A program made the position numbers and the translations under genes. This document shows positions 38,071 to 52,000 of a stretch of DNA of 64,000 nucleotides, piece by piece. Source of the stretch: Theocolax elegans (Eukaryota; Arthropoda; Insecta; Hymenoptera; Cerocephalidae). The notes under the pieces were generated by a model. That model saw only the letters and a list, made by a program, of their open reading frames with translations, made no database searches and was not told the origin of the DNA. The DNA is taken from NCBI GenBank assembly GCA_026168455.1, contig CM047427.1, positions 13,855,505-13,919,504 of the forward strand, written 5' to 3'. How positions within the stretch are numbered: the first letter of the stretch is position 1; each line of letters begins with the position of its first letter.

Positions 38071-38219
38071 ACCAATCGATTGGTACCAAGTGCGCGCAAC
38101 AATCCGTTCAATTGGTAAGACTAATCTAATACCAATCGATTGGAGCATTGTTACCAATCGATAATATACATGCGCAGTTGCTACCGATAATTTAAAGGTA
38201 TGCGCATCTGATATCGATA
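38071..38219. promoter_or_regulatory. Cluster of palindromic ACCAATCGATTGGT and TGCGCA motifs
   Basis: The 14-bp palindrome ACCAATCGATTGGT is at 38071-38084, a one-mismatch copy at 38131-38144 and a half copy, ACCAATCGAT, at 38153-38162. TGCGCA occurs at 38171 and 38201, GTGCGCGC near 38090, and TATCGATA at 38212-38219. CCAAT, ATCGAT (DREF/BEAF-type core) and TGCGCA are all known insect promoter or insulator words. The clustering within 150 bp is what stands out. An intronic enhancer or boundary element is possible. Confidence 0.35.
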
Positions 38220-40649
38220 AACCGCTAACAGCAAAACCCACAATTTAAAAAAAAACCAAAATTTGCTTTTCGGAATTTACTAATCAAACAATATTTCGAA
38301 AATTATACCTTTGTCGTAAACAATTTATAAGCCACAATTAAATACCCAAGCTGAATATTATAATACACAATAGTATCTGTAATAATCTTATTTAATTGTT
38401 CAAATTTACAACAATCAAATGGAACAATATGCACATAAGCATACAAATATATACGAACAAATCATTAGGTAATGTTAATGTTAAATAAACCAAAATATGG
38501 ATTTAAATGCAAGATAATAAGCAGGATAGTACAATATAACATTGCTCTAATATAAATATCGTCGAATTGTCCTACTTAAAATGTGTAAATTTAAAAATAA
38601 TTTGTCTAAAAGGAAAAAAGAAATTTACAAGCTCTACTACTCCATTTCCATGTAAATCAACTCTTCTGTCGTTTCGTTCAAATAGTATATAGCGAAATTT
38701 AAATAAGAGATACTATCATCTAAATTAGAGGAATTCTTCCTTTTCTCTCTTTTTTTTATATCGCAAGGAAAACTCTATTTGATCGTGAATTATATTTGTT
38801 TTGTAGTTTAATAACACTATATATACATATACTTTTTCTCTCATATTTATTTTTGAATATTCATTATTTCACTTCTAAAATATGAAACTGATACAAAGAT
38901 CCAGTCGTTACGTATGAATAAAACATACAAATATTAATTACGGTGGCGGATAGAAGTATATATAAAAAAAGGATAGCAGTTTTCAGTGTGGGAGAAAAAG
39001 CGAAGGAAGAAAACGATATTCAATTTACTTGTAGATGTTTGATTTACGTCAGCAATGTATAAAAATTTGAAAGAAAAAATCAATTTTACAGTTAGTATTT
39101 GGTTTTAGATATAATATAAAGCCATATAAATCTCGTTACCGATATAATAAATATTGCCTTATAAGTATTTTTTGGTTTATTCGTTGAAGATCAATAAAAT
39201 TAAGCAATAAGGGTAGGTAAAGTATATATACCAAAGCAAAAATCATTACCATGCAAATTGAATCGTATATTTACCTATAGAACGCACGAAGGTACATAGG
39301 TACATGTATAGGTGTATATATATGTATAGTTAAACGTGAAACTAACCATCGGATTAAACGAAATTTTCTCCCGATTTACTATAGATGTGTGCGTGTATGT
39401 ATGTAGAATCGAAATGAAATAGGGATGTGAACGCGTGAATCGTGAAGCACAAAGACAGGCGTACTCGACTTGGCCCTTCTACAATCGATTGAGTGTGTGT
39501 GCTCAGAGGCGGCTCGTGTAATGGAACACGCCCGAGCGTTTCGATTCGCGTCAAGCCGATCGTTAAGTGCCGATCGAATCTGCATTATCTATTTCTCAAA
39601 AGGAGGGGGATGAATCCCGTAGTACCGGAATCCGGTAGTCCCGAGCCATTGTTCGAGGTGTGCAAAGCTCAACCCCAAAATATCAAGGTGTATATATATA
39701 TATAGAGAGAGAGAGAGAGAAAGTGAGAATCGGTGCGCGACACGGTGTCAACATCATCTTCATGGCTTCCCCCGTTATCACAATTAAACGTACCCGCCAT
39801 CCTCCTATTGGTATTCACTCGGCTATCAAAGACTCAAGTTTCCCTATCTATACCCGTTTCATTTTCGACATTTACCTTTCAATTTTATTTGCTTTTTCGA
39901 TTCAATCGATTTATTTTTATTTACAAAACTTTGACGTTTCATTCGATTTATTTTTAGTTTTTTTTTTTTGTAAACTCACTATAGTAGTAGAATGACCTTA
40001 GATTTTACTGTCCAGAGGATCTGTACTGCTTACTCGATTACAGTAATTTTTAAGTGCTATTTCTACTAGTCGATTATTGCGATATACACGGAAACTCCTC
40101 GTGTTCAAAAGCTGCATATTTTTTATATTTTGTTGTATATTGACGTAAAAAACAAGGTAAAACGTATATCGTGTACTTCACTTTTCAACTAGCTATAAAT
40201 AAATTTGTTTTTGCCGCCTTTAATATTATGGAAGAATGTTTACAATTATAGGAATGTCCTTATAGGATTATGCTTCTCAATGTAACTATATACTATTATA
40301 CTGACAGTTTAATTAGTCATGACAATTAAAAATAATAAATATTGTTACAATTGACATTTAACCAACCACTTGGTTATCTTTACCAATTTTATGTCAACTA
40401 AGTGGGCTTAGTAATTTTGACTATGGAAAATAGTTATCCAACTTTTACCAAGTAAATTGATTGAAACAATAAATTTTTTTGTTACCGCAACAACTTATTC
40501 CTTTCAGTGTAGTATAAATAAATCAGGTTCATATTCTAATTATAATCATATCAAAGTTTCGCTTTGACCATTGAAAATATATACATATACATATAAGTTT
40601 TCGATTTCTATATACATAGACACCCACACCCATACATTCGCATACATAC

Positions 40650-40650
40650 A

Positions 40651-40681
<31 letters not shown>
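40650..40681 (+). repeat. (TA)n microsatellite
   Basis: A TA run in AT-rich DNA. Similar runs are at 32919-32944 and 34031-34055. Confidence 0.9.
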
Positions 40682-40683
<2 letters not shown>

Positions 40684-41945
40684 TCAGATATCGATGTATG
40701 AATATGTATGTATTTTGTGGACATTCTCCTCCCTCTATATACGAATATCGAATTGACATATGCAAGAGAAAGAAATGTGTTCTGGAATATTGATTAAAAT
40801 TACAATTTTGTCATACTTTATTATATAAAGTATTTTCTCATTTGTTCCAGTAAATAGGATAATGCAGTTAAAATTATAACTATGTTCTATAATTGAGATT
40901 ATTTAAAATTCGATAATTAACAGTTAATCAAAAGTTTAAAAATAAATTATATAAAATTCATTGTATACGTATAGTTAATACTTTAAAAGAATAAAAATAT
41001 CGGTTAAAAATTCAATGCAACCGTATAAATAGTTATTTTTCTTACGCGTAACATCATTTTTTAATAATTATTTATGCACTAAGGGAGTAAAATTGGCGTT
41101 GATTCTCGCAAATGACAGTTTTGTAGTTCATCTAAGAGAATAATCGCCTATAACTCCCGAAGTGTATATAAAATTTTGCACCCAAATAATCCTAGAAAAT
41201 AACACTTTATTTGACAACAACTTTCTTTTTATTTAGATTCGATTTTTCCAGTTTCATTATATTTTTTTGACAATTACGTGCAAAAAAATTTCAAGTATTA
41301 ACTGAAAATGCGTTTGTACCTAATTTGTATATAACCAGCAGTGTGAATGCGAAATCTAAAAAGCGAGTCCTGTTTTTTTACTTTATTTTCTCAAGAATAA
41401 AATACAATTTCACTCCCGCGAAGACAAAAAGTGAAATTTTCGGATCGTTTGGTGAAAAAGAAATTTTTATTTAGTTAAATAATAAATCTGCAAATATCAA
41501 ATGCAATTCAAATAAAATAAATGTATTTCATTGAACATCTATCGAGTAAAATACATGATAATTATACAAAAATCTATAAATATTTAAAATTTGAAAGGAT
41601 AATTCAATAATTGACGTTTATATTATACGAAGCTCGATTATGACATACCCAACGTTTTCTCACTGCTAAATGTGAAAATGAAGTGCAAGAGACATACAAG
41701 AAAACTAAAGAGAGTGCGAGAGAGAGAGAGAGAGAGAATTACAATATAGAGGGAGATACACTCACACACACATATATATATATATACACACGGAAGAGGC
41801 AGTTAACCGATTAGCCACGGCGGTGGATACGTTCGAGAGAAGGAGCTCCTTTACCCTCGATGCAATTATCCTACAGGCATGTCGTCTCACTTCCATATAT
41901 ACACACCTACGTATACATATACATCTATATCATCTTAAATACTTA

Positions 41946-41987
<42 letters not shown>
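41946..41987 (+). repeat. (TA)n microsatellite
   Basis: A TA run. A short (GA)n tract lies upstream at about 41717-41738. Confidence 0.9.
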
Positions 41988-41993
<6 letters not shown>

Positions 41994-44900
41994 TACGTTT
42001 GCGTTACGGCCTTAAGGGAAAATCGTAGCTCTGAATAGCCGTATAACGTTTAGCTTAATGCTTTCTCGTTTTTTCGCAATTCTAATATAACCTATCAGTC
42101 ATGCGTGTATAAACACCTAATTAGTTGCCTTTTATCGGTCTTGCGCAAAAATTCTCAAGATATTTTTATGTATAAATATCCACGTAAAATCGTTGAAATT
42201 TCTTTGATAAGCAATCACATTGCATCTTAAGGATTCTTTTTTATCTATCGACCGTGTTCGTTGAGTGTTAATAATTTTAATTTAATGCACATATAAGTAT
42301 ATACTTCAGATGAAAAATACTTTTCTTTTGAAGTCTCTTTTTCTTAATACTCGTATAATTTATTTTAAATTATTTATATTTAATCTTGTTATGAAAAATA
42401 GGATTAAATGTATTTTATACTTTGACGATACATATGTAGTTAATAATTGGTGTCGACGTGTATTAGTCATATTTTTTTATTGCCTCGTAAACGTGCCTTT
42501 TTACTTCTAATTAAACTGCAAATTTGTATCATGATCAATTTATAAATTTACCGACAGCTTTTTTCGTGGATAATTCGACATGAGTTGATTAACGTCCAAC
42601 AAAAAATTTTTATTTCATTAAGATGGTGTCATACTTAATTTTTATCATCCCTATTTATCACCGTAAAATATTACATTCGACTGGAAATAACTAAAAAAAG
42701 GCATTGATTTATAGAATGTTTGTTAACCTTTCTTTATTAACAATCTATCTTTGAGTTATTTCGAGAAAAAATATTTATTAGGTTTTGAGAGATCGTTTAC
42801 TAAAATTGACAAATAATTTCACACAATATTAATAACTTATTTAATTCTTTTAGTTGATTTTTTACACCCTCCATTATGTGTATGTTAGATATATTTTTTA
42901 ACGATCTTGAGGGTCAGTGATTTTATTGAATAAAGCACTTTATTTAACGAACTAGGTTCGCAGATATTTGCAGTGGGTAATTTATAGAAATAAAAACAAT
43001 TAATAAAAAGAATAACATAAATAATAGTCAGAACAATAAATGGAGTTACCCCGCACATAATTACACTGAGAAGCCCAAGGTAAGCGTTGTCGAGTAAACA
43101 GAAACTTCGAAAGCAGCTGATATTTATATCAAAACAAAGGTAGAATCGTATATGCAAACACAATACGATATAGTAACTTATATTTAACGACTTATAATTT
43201 ATTTTAAAAAATTTCTTAATGATACTCAAAAAATAATGGATGTTTCTGCTTAAAAGTTATGTAATGGTTGTTAATAAAGGAACGACAACAAACTTTGACA
43301 ATATTGTAAACTAATCCTTTTTTTTAATCATATCCAATTTCATATATATGCAATGTAGGACTGGTAAAAGTTAAGCATGCCACCCCTTCAAATAATAAAA
43401 TCGTACTAGTCGAGAAAAAATAGTTAATTAGATAAAAAAAATAATATTGTTTATAATTTATTTTCTACCGATATTAATTAATAAATTCGTGTATATTTAT
43501 ATTTACGTTTAGTCAATTAGCACACACTTTTATTATTAAATGGAAATCGAAATAATATACAAATTTCAAATAAAAATTAATTCAACTCGTTGCGACTATT
43601 TTTGTACAGTTGAATTTATACATCATTTATAAAAAAATAAATGCAATGTTATAACGTTCTGCTATTAAAATACCCATCGAACCCGGTGAATCTAATAAAA
43701 TATTAGGTATACATCACAATCGTGTGATTATCATCGTATAGTAACCAAAATACTCAAAAAATCCAGTCCACGTACGTGGTTTTACGTACGTGGGTGAACA
43801 TCGACATATAACGAGTCCTCAAAAGTTTGCCTAATAAAAGCCAAAGGATTTAAAGTACTGCTTTTGAAATGGGAAGCGCGGTATTTTATTAAAGGTAAAA
43901 CTCGTAACTTTTACGGCGTTGATAAATAGCCTTTTCCCGTAACTCAAAGCAATTGCCAAGTGTTACCGAGATCTGAGGAAATGCACCACACGCGTATTAA
44001 AATATATACACGTATAGATGAAGCCTTGCTCATTACACTCTTGTTATTTTTTTCTTTTTCGAAATTATAATTTCAAGTATCGAGAGTGAGGTGGATGCCA
44101 AAGGTTGACTGTGGATCGAGCACATTCAAAGGGATACTGGGATTGAAACGGACTCAAAGCATCCAGGGGGGGAATATCATCTATGAATGCAGGAGCGTAA
44201 ACGACATTAAAGTGAGAAACATACACGCGGCTACTCATTCGTATTGATATACATGCATATATACATATATTTGCACATTGGATTAGATTCGGATACATAT
44301 CGACTGTTACGTGTTACTCAATATCTATCTGTCTGCCTATCCTTTTGACTGGACATTTGCTAATTGGTTCATTTTGAGCTTTATCACGTTTAATGTAAAA
44401 TAGTTAGTTATTCAATCGGTCTACTCCAACTTTTCTACATTTTAACTTTAAATTTGATGTTGCGGGTTTTTCTTCGAGCTTTCAAATAATTATGTAATTT
44501 AATTAATTCTGACATTTTTTCGAATGTACATTCAGAAAATTAACGGAAGACAGTATATAACATCTCAAATTATTTTATTATTACGATAAAACGTTCAATT
44601 TGGTCTTTGTTACAATGTGTATGAGCAGTTTCAGAAAAAGTAAAAGTATATAGCCAAGTAATTTCTATCTATATATCCAACTGCAATTTCTTACAGACCA
44701 ACTTCGAAATTAATGGTTGCAAATATATAAAGATAATTTTTGCACGCAACAATCGAGTTTTCTAAAAACTATCAGAGTATCAATCAAATAAAACTAAAAT
44801 TTTAATACACAAATAAATTCTCTTAATATATTACTTGTATTAATTAATCAACGTGTATATTTGCGATGTTAATAAATATTAGCTTATTGCCGAATATATT

Positions 44901-47900
44901 TATCGTAATGCCATATTTTCGTATTTTGAATGATTATTATTAATTTCTCCATTAGCATATATTGAATAATAAATAATATACAGTATTTTCGCTATACTTA
45001 CATTAACTGTAAGTGTTTGCACAACGTATTAATCAAATGAGGATTATTTGTGCGACAAAATCTGAAGTTAGGTATATTTATTTGGAACTTTTTCAATATT
45101 TTTGCACGAGATTAATTACATTGACGTATATACTATACGACATTTTACAATAAATTTTGTATCGCGCGTCCCTACAATTAACGAAAAATAAAAATATCTT
45201 CATTTTCGGGTTATTAATCGAACTCATTTAATTTGCATTATTTATTTGCATAACCTTGTATTACGATTCACGAAATTATCTTGTGCAAATAATTGTTCTG
45301 TAAAATAGGCAATCAGTAAATGTATTCAATTAAAAATAAAATTGGTGTGTACACGTGCATGCGCGTATTAATAATACTATACTATACTAATATTGAAGGA
45401 CTGCACATATAATTATTAAATTATAAACGCGTTTTATTTATATATAATAATTTTTTTTTATATTACACGACTCATTCGCAAGTAATCTAACCATCGTATT
45501 ATCACTGTCGAATAATCAATTACAAAATTTAAACGCGCAGATCGATGAAAAGGTGTTCCTTAATCACATCGTAGGTGTAAACGAAACCGATGCATATGTA
45601 TATGCAGAAACGACGCGGTTAATACGCGAGAGCCACATCATCCGTAAAATGATCCACGCGCAATTAATCCGCTACGACACGTCCTCGCAGGTGTAAGTCG
45701 GATCTTCTTCATTCGGTAGTCCAGATGCGCGCACCCGCGCTACACCGTACGAAACTTCGGTATTGCTGCACACACATCGCGCTCTGATGCACAAATCATA
45801 GAGAAAGCACGTTCGAACTTTCAAACTGACGCGCTCGAATTGGAAAATGCGAAATTCAATTCGTTACAACCTATATATATGCCGTAAGCTTAAACAAAAA
45901 TCTATATATATATATATACTACTTCGGTTTTCTTTTTATCTCACGACTTGTTTCGGATAGTTCAATTCTCTCTCATTGGTTCTTTACTTCTTTTTTCTGC
46001 GCTTTTCTTTTATATGTTTCAGCGCGCTCGTGTGCTTTTATACACTTTTCTTTCGTTTTTTTTTTCAATTCAAGTTCGTTTGTCTATTATGAACACGTTG
46101 GTACGTCATTCTTTTAGGTGATTTAACAAGTACGTGAGGCATCGAACAAATAATACGGTGAAATTGATTGATAAAAACGTGATCGATTGTTTCGAATTAA
46201 ATAATTATCGTTTAAAGGGGTTAACCAAGTATGATTTCGTATAATTGAGGTGTCGAACAAAAGTTACAGATATCTGACTTTACCGATTTAAAATTTATAT
46301 TTAAAATATTATCTTATAATATTGAATCAATTGCCACTTTTCCGATAAGGTAAAAACGTTAAAAAATAACTTTTAGACTCTATTAATCAAAATAAACAAC
46401 ATATCTTCGGTTGTTTTGTTAGTCATACATTATATATATCAAATATTATAAGTTTTAAGAAAGTGTGAATTATAATTTTTAATGAAATAATTTTATTTCC
46501 TTTGTATCTAATTCAAATATAGAATAATAATAGTGTGACATTAAAATACTAAAGTAAAAAATGTCGAGAACAAATGAAATATCACTATATGAACATAATT
46601 CTCTAACGCTTATATGTTTTAAACTCATTTGCAGAAGTAAACTATAACACTAATAAACATAATTTAATAAATGTATGCAAATTTAAAAATTATCTTAAAA
46701 AAACACATAAAAATGATAAAATTTTACAATTAGAATCGGTATCAGTAACGTTATAACAATGTCACCAAAAACGAATAATTAAAAAATGAATGTAAAAAAA
46801 TATAAAATACTAGATATAGTTGAAAGTAATGAAATTCTATAGAATTACATGGGTATCTACAACGATTTTCAAGCCCATCACACGAAAATGTTTTATGTAA
46901 AAGCAAAACCCTTTACTGCACTTCCATCGGATAATGCAACTTCATCCGGTGATAAAAAAAAGAGTAGACAGCGATGCCTATTGAAAGATTCCGAGCACAT
47001 TTTTAGTGCTAAATTGATGAACAATAAAAAGCGACCGAGTAAAGAACATCGACACTCAATCTCGCCAGGTTATATATATATATACACACACAGGCACACA
47101 CACACATATATATACGCGTTCTCTTTCCGCGTTATAAAAAAAACCACCAAGAAATTTCGAATCATATCCCGTGGAAAATTAAGATTTCGCGACGGGTACT
47201 TTCGAAGCTTTACTGCGTCCCACTAAAACCCATAAACGCACATTTTCAGCGAGATAGAGAGAGGAAAGAAAGAGAGGACGGCGTATGTATAGGTGCATAT
47301 AAGCCGACGCATCGTATATACCTCCTGTATATCTTCTTATTTACCGTCGCCAAGAAATAAGACGGCAAGAAAGTATTTTATTCTTCTTCTAGGGTCTTCT
47401 GCGGTAAAATTAAGTTTTTTTGTTTTTCATAAATACTTTTGTAAAATTAATTGTTTTTAATTAATCAATTGTTTACCGATAATCTGTAATAATGCATTTT
47501 CATTTCAAAATTCTGTGTGAATATGTGTAATCGATATTAAAATTGTAATTCAAGTACCGAACTCTTCCATATAACTTAATTGTTTAGAAAACCCAATTTC
47601 AGATTTTTTAAAACACTTTTTTTATTTATAAATTTACTCAATATTATAAAAATAATCTTACACGTTGATGATCCGTTACTTATTTTCATTATTTGCAAAC
47701 ACGTTCAATTATTTTTTGATAAATGATGCACAACAAAAGTAAATAATTTTAAATAAAATCGATGGAATTATAATATCACAACTATTGTAGTGTATTTTCT
47801 TATGTGTAATAATAAGATTAGATACAATAATATATGCAGTGTAGAAAATATAATATTTTAAATGTAACAAATTGACTCACATATTTTGGACATCAATGTT

Positions 47901-48976
47901 GTACTATTTGTGACCCAGATTTATTTTCAACTGTGATGGAAATTACATGTACGAGTCAACAACGCATGCAACTTGGTATTTGCATACCTTTTGATCAGAT
48001 TTTGTGTGTGTTGTTTCGGTCTCGTTGGTGTATATATATATGTGTATATAGAAGATGTATACGTGTTGTCTCGTATATGTAATTTACATTAGAACTGAAA
48101 AAAGGTCTGGGTCGCAAATATTGCAACATTGATACCCAAAAGTTGTAAGTCTATTTATTGTATTTAAAATTTATAGTTTTGTATTTTTCATACTGCACAA
48201 TATTAATACGATAAAATAGGCGATCGTTACCGACCGAGCAAATTAGGTTATTTTGTTACACTATATTGAACGAAAAATAATATTTTATACAAAACCTATT
48301 ACTAAAGATACTTCCTAAATTATAGAAGACTTCATCATTCTGCAAACTCAATTACAGAAAATGTTTGCAACAACAGAGTGACATTTTTTGTATATATTTA
48401 AAGGTATCGTCAAATTTCCAGAAAATATTATTTAATTAAGTTTTGGTTGGAGTTGTAAATTGTTTAGATTAAGTGAATTAATTAATCTATATTACTCGGT
48501 CGATAACCAATAGATTCACGACCAACTTAAAGAATTGTTTCAAATAAGAATGTCAGTCAATATCTCCAAAGCACAGGATTTTACGCATTTTTTGAAACTT
48601 AAACAATTCAGAAACATTTTTTTTTCAATGCAAAAAATAACCTATCCAGGGTTGGTACGTTAGGTCTATAATTGTTCCCTTCAATGAAATTTCAATTAAC
48701 ACGTAAACAAAAAATTATTGTTTAACGCGAATGAATCCAAAAGTGTCACTAGGTTTATTTAACATAGAATAATAGATATATTTTTCACTGTATATAATTT
48801 TCACGTACAACAACGGTAACAACAAATAAAACAACTTTAATATGCTTGAAATTATCTCTGACTGTGTACAATTAATATAATTCAAAAGGAACATGTCGAA
48901 CGCACACAGACGCGCACACACATGCACACGCGTAACCCTAAACAATTCGTATATAAACACAAAGAGACACGTATAT

Positions 48977-48979
<3 letters not shown>

Positions 48980-49037
<58 letters not shown>
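48980..49037 (+). repeat. (GA)n microsatellite
   Basis: A pure GA run of about 58 bp. It yields long Ser-Leu open frames on the minus strand that are not genes. Confidence 0.95.
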
Positions 49038-49041
<4 letters not shown>

Positions 49042-52000
49042 GCTATACCAAACTGACACGTCGCTCTAGGGGGTCGAAAAAGCCTTTTCGGACATATAAT
49101 TGTATATAGACGGTTACCAAAACCGCAATCCCCGGCACATCTCCTCTCTCCCCAATAACGATAGCGAGTTAGAAAAGCCCAATGTATCACCCTTAGGGTA
49201 GATAACCTCGCTTCGTATATATATATATATAGAAATTTCCTTGTGTCGGAAAAAAATAGATCGACGCTTGCAAAAAAAAAGAAGAGTGAGAGAAAGAGAA
49301 AACAATTTGCGAAATGAAGAGTCGTGTCTTATCAGATATACCAAGAGAAAAGTGTCGCGTTTTCAATCACGTACGGAAGCTTTCCGAATAGTTCGCAAGA
49401 CACGACAATGCCCACATAGAATATAAGCCGAGCGACACAAGATTTATGGTGTCTACTGGCTCCTCCCTTTTTATCTATCTCTTTCTCTTTCCCTCTTACT
49501 TCAGATCCAAGAGTATAGAGTCTCAATCTCTCGTATTCACGAACCCTTTCCACCCTGAAAAATATTGACGACCGAGAACGAAAAGTCGATAGCACCTATA
49601 CATACACACACAGACACATACTCGATAACTCTCTACGCGCTCAACGAAATTTGAATGTTTTAAATCGTACGATCTACGTCAGAGGTGATACAATCTGGTT
49701 TTTCAGAATCGTGTTATACTATGTAAAGAATTAACCCTATACGTGTATAAGCGACATAGTTTTACACAGCGATACGACGATATTTATAACTATCCGTAAT
49801 GGAATTGATAAATTTTTAAAAGGAATTATTAGCTTTACTCTCAACCCTATGAAATAAAGTAATTTTTTGCACTTGCGTTATTTGAAAATTTTGCGGTAAA
49901 TCGATTGATATTCGTATAGAATAATTTTTATCAACACTTATACCATTCAATAATACATTGTTAAAATTATAATGAATCTTTGATTTACAAATTATTCTTT
50001 CCTGAATTCAATTTATTAATTAACTTGAATGGTGTTGAAAAATCACGAGGAATCGACCTAATTAAAGAAAAATTGATAATCACAAATTAATGAAGACGAA
50101 TACGACATTGAAGTTGAGGTGTAAGATCGATCGAATTTCCTTCAATAAAGTTTGTAATATTAAAGTCTAACAATTTACAGATATAAAGATAATCACATAA
50201 GATTTATATAGACTTTCATTTACAGTAAAAAGCAATTTTAAGCAAGTTTAAATAAAAAACTAAACAAAATCACTTATATAGCAAATTTTGATATTAAATT
50301 ATTTATCTAAGTTCGCGAGTCTTCTAAAAACGATTTTATTACGATCCATTACAAAAAAATTACCTCGTTACTTGTTAAAATGAATACAAAAATGCATTAT
50401 GAATATAATTTTTTCGTCGTTACACGAGTACTCCCATACATATAGAAGGGAGCTGCAATTTCGGCAGCACTTATTTTTTCGACGAGTCTATTTAGCAGGT
50501 AATAAGGTTGAAAATTACTTTCTAGGATGTCGCATTCGCAGTGTAGGATAATTATAAGTACGAGTAAACCCTTACTTCTCCTCCTCCTCCTACTCTCCCC
50601 CGCCGCACCTTAAACGCTTTAAAATTAAAACTAACCCTTTTACTCGTACAAAGTGTGCGTAATTATTATTTAATTGCATCAACAAAAATTTAAACCGAGA
50701 TAATCACAAATGTTTCTCGCTATGATAATTTGTACATTAAAAAAAAATAGAGAGAGAGAGAGATAGTTTACGTGTATACTAATTACAAATTTTTTTAAAA
50801 TAAATGTACATAATTTCATATATGGTGGAATGTCATTCGAATGAAAAATGTTACACATTTTTCCATATACACGTATGTGTGGGTGTGTATAAAACTCGCG
50901 AATTAAATGCACCTGTAATACGGCGGGTATATGTATAGCTATATATATATGAAGAAATGAAATTATTTATATGTACTTTGACTCTTCTTCCGTAGCTATA
51001 TATCATTATCTTATTCGCGACTGAGGATGAATGAAAAAACCTGCTTTTTCCATCCGCTTTGACGGGGGAATGAAAAACGCGAACGCATCGTTAGACACTT
51101 CATTCTACAATACTTTCTCCCTTAGAAAATCTCGAGGCAATTTTAAATTCTGAAATTTTATACTTCAAATTTATTAGATTTATTTCTTTCTTTGCCTTTT
51201 TAATATTATATTTAATCAGCTGCGTCGCAATATATCGTTTTAAATATCGTGCTAATTGCCGTTTATAATAATAGCGAGACATCTTTTTTTACAAGCATTA
51301 TCGTGAAACGTCGTACCTACAATTTTGATTAGTTTTTAAAATATCGAAGGAATTTATAGCATTGAATCAATGTTACGGACATTTATCAATGTCAATGTTT
51401 TAATCAAGCAACCTCTTAAAATAATTATTAAAAAAAGGTTTAAATAGTCTCTCGCCTATTTAAATTAAAAAATATCGACAATCTTATTTAAAAGAAGACG
51501 TATTTATTTGAAACTCGTGAAAAATAACATTTATCACTTTTCCTTCAGTTCGATAAAATTAGTTCCATTCATATCGATCGTAAGGTATAATTACATTATG
51601 CAAAACTTTTAAAAATGTTAAACATCTCTCTCTTTTTTCCTATAATTTAAATCAAGATACGACAAAATAAAAATAAACTTTTTTTTAAAGAAAATTATTA
51701 TAATTAAGAAAATGAAAGTGATTTATAAATTAATTTCATTGCATTATACCGCCTTGTAAATCACGATAACTCGTAAATTCCAATCAACTCATGAACGAGC
51801 AATTACAAATTTTTTATCGATAAACAATTCAATTAAAATGAAGAAGGTCAGAAACCATCCATGTATAAAATCATTTCTATAAAAAATAAGACAAATATAT
51901 TCTTTAAATCGTTTGATGAATGTTAATGTACAATATCGGTATTTAAATGCAACGTGTGTGTATATATGCATGTACGCGTCACATTTCATCCCTCACGATG

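Noticed and set aside
39600..39690. Minus-strand Gly-rich reading (GLPDSGTTGFIP) as a possible collagen exon
   Set aside because: Gly spacing is not every third residue and convincing splice sites are missing. Similar Gly-rich scraps at 1.65 kb and 29.45 kb fail the same test.
46849..47226. 125-codon plus-strand open frame starting MGIYNDFQAHH
   Set aside because: The first half looks protein-like but it runs into TA/CA repeats, has no recognised family and no good donor; not enough to call a gene.
48715..49190. Ser-Leu-repeat open frames on the minus strand
   Set aside because: They are translations of the (GA)n microsatellite; the same applies near 25 kb, 56 kb, 57.8 kb and 60.7 kb.
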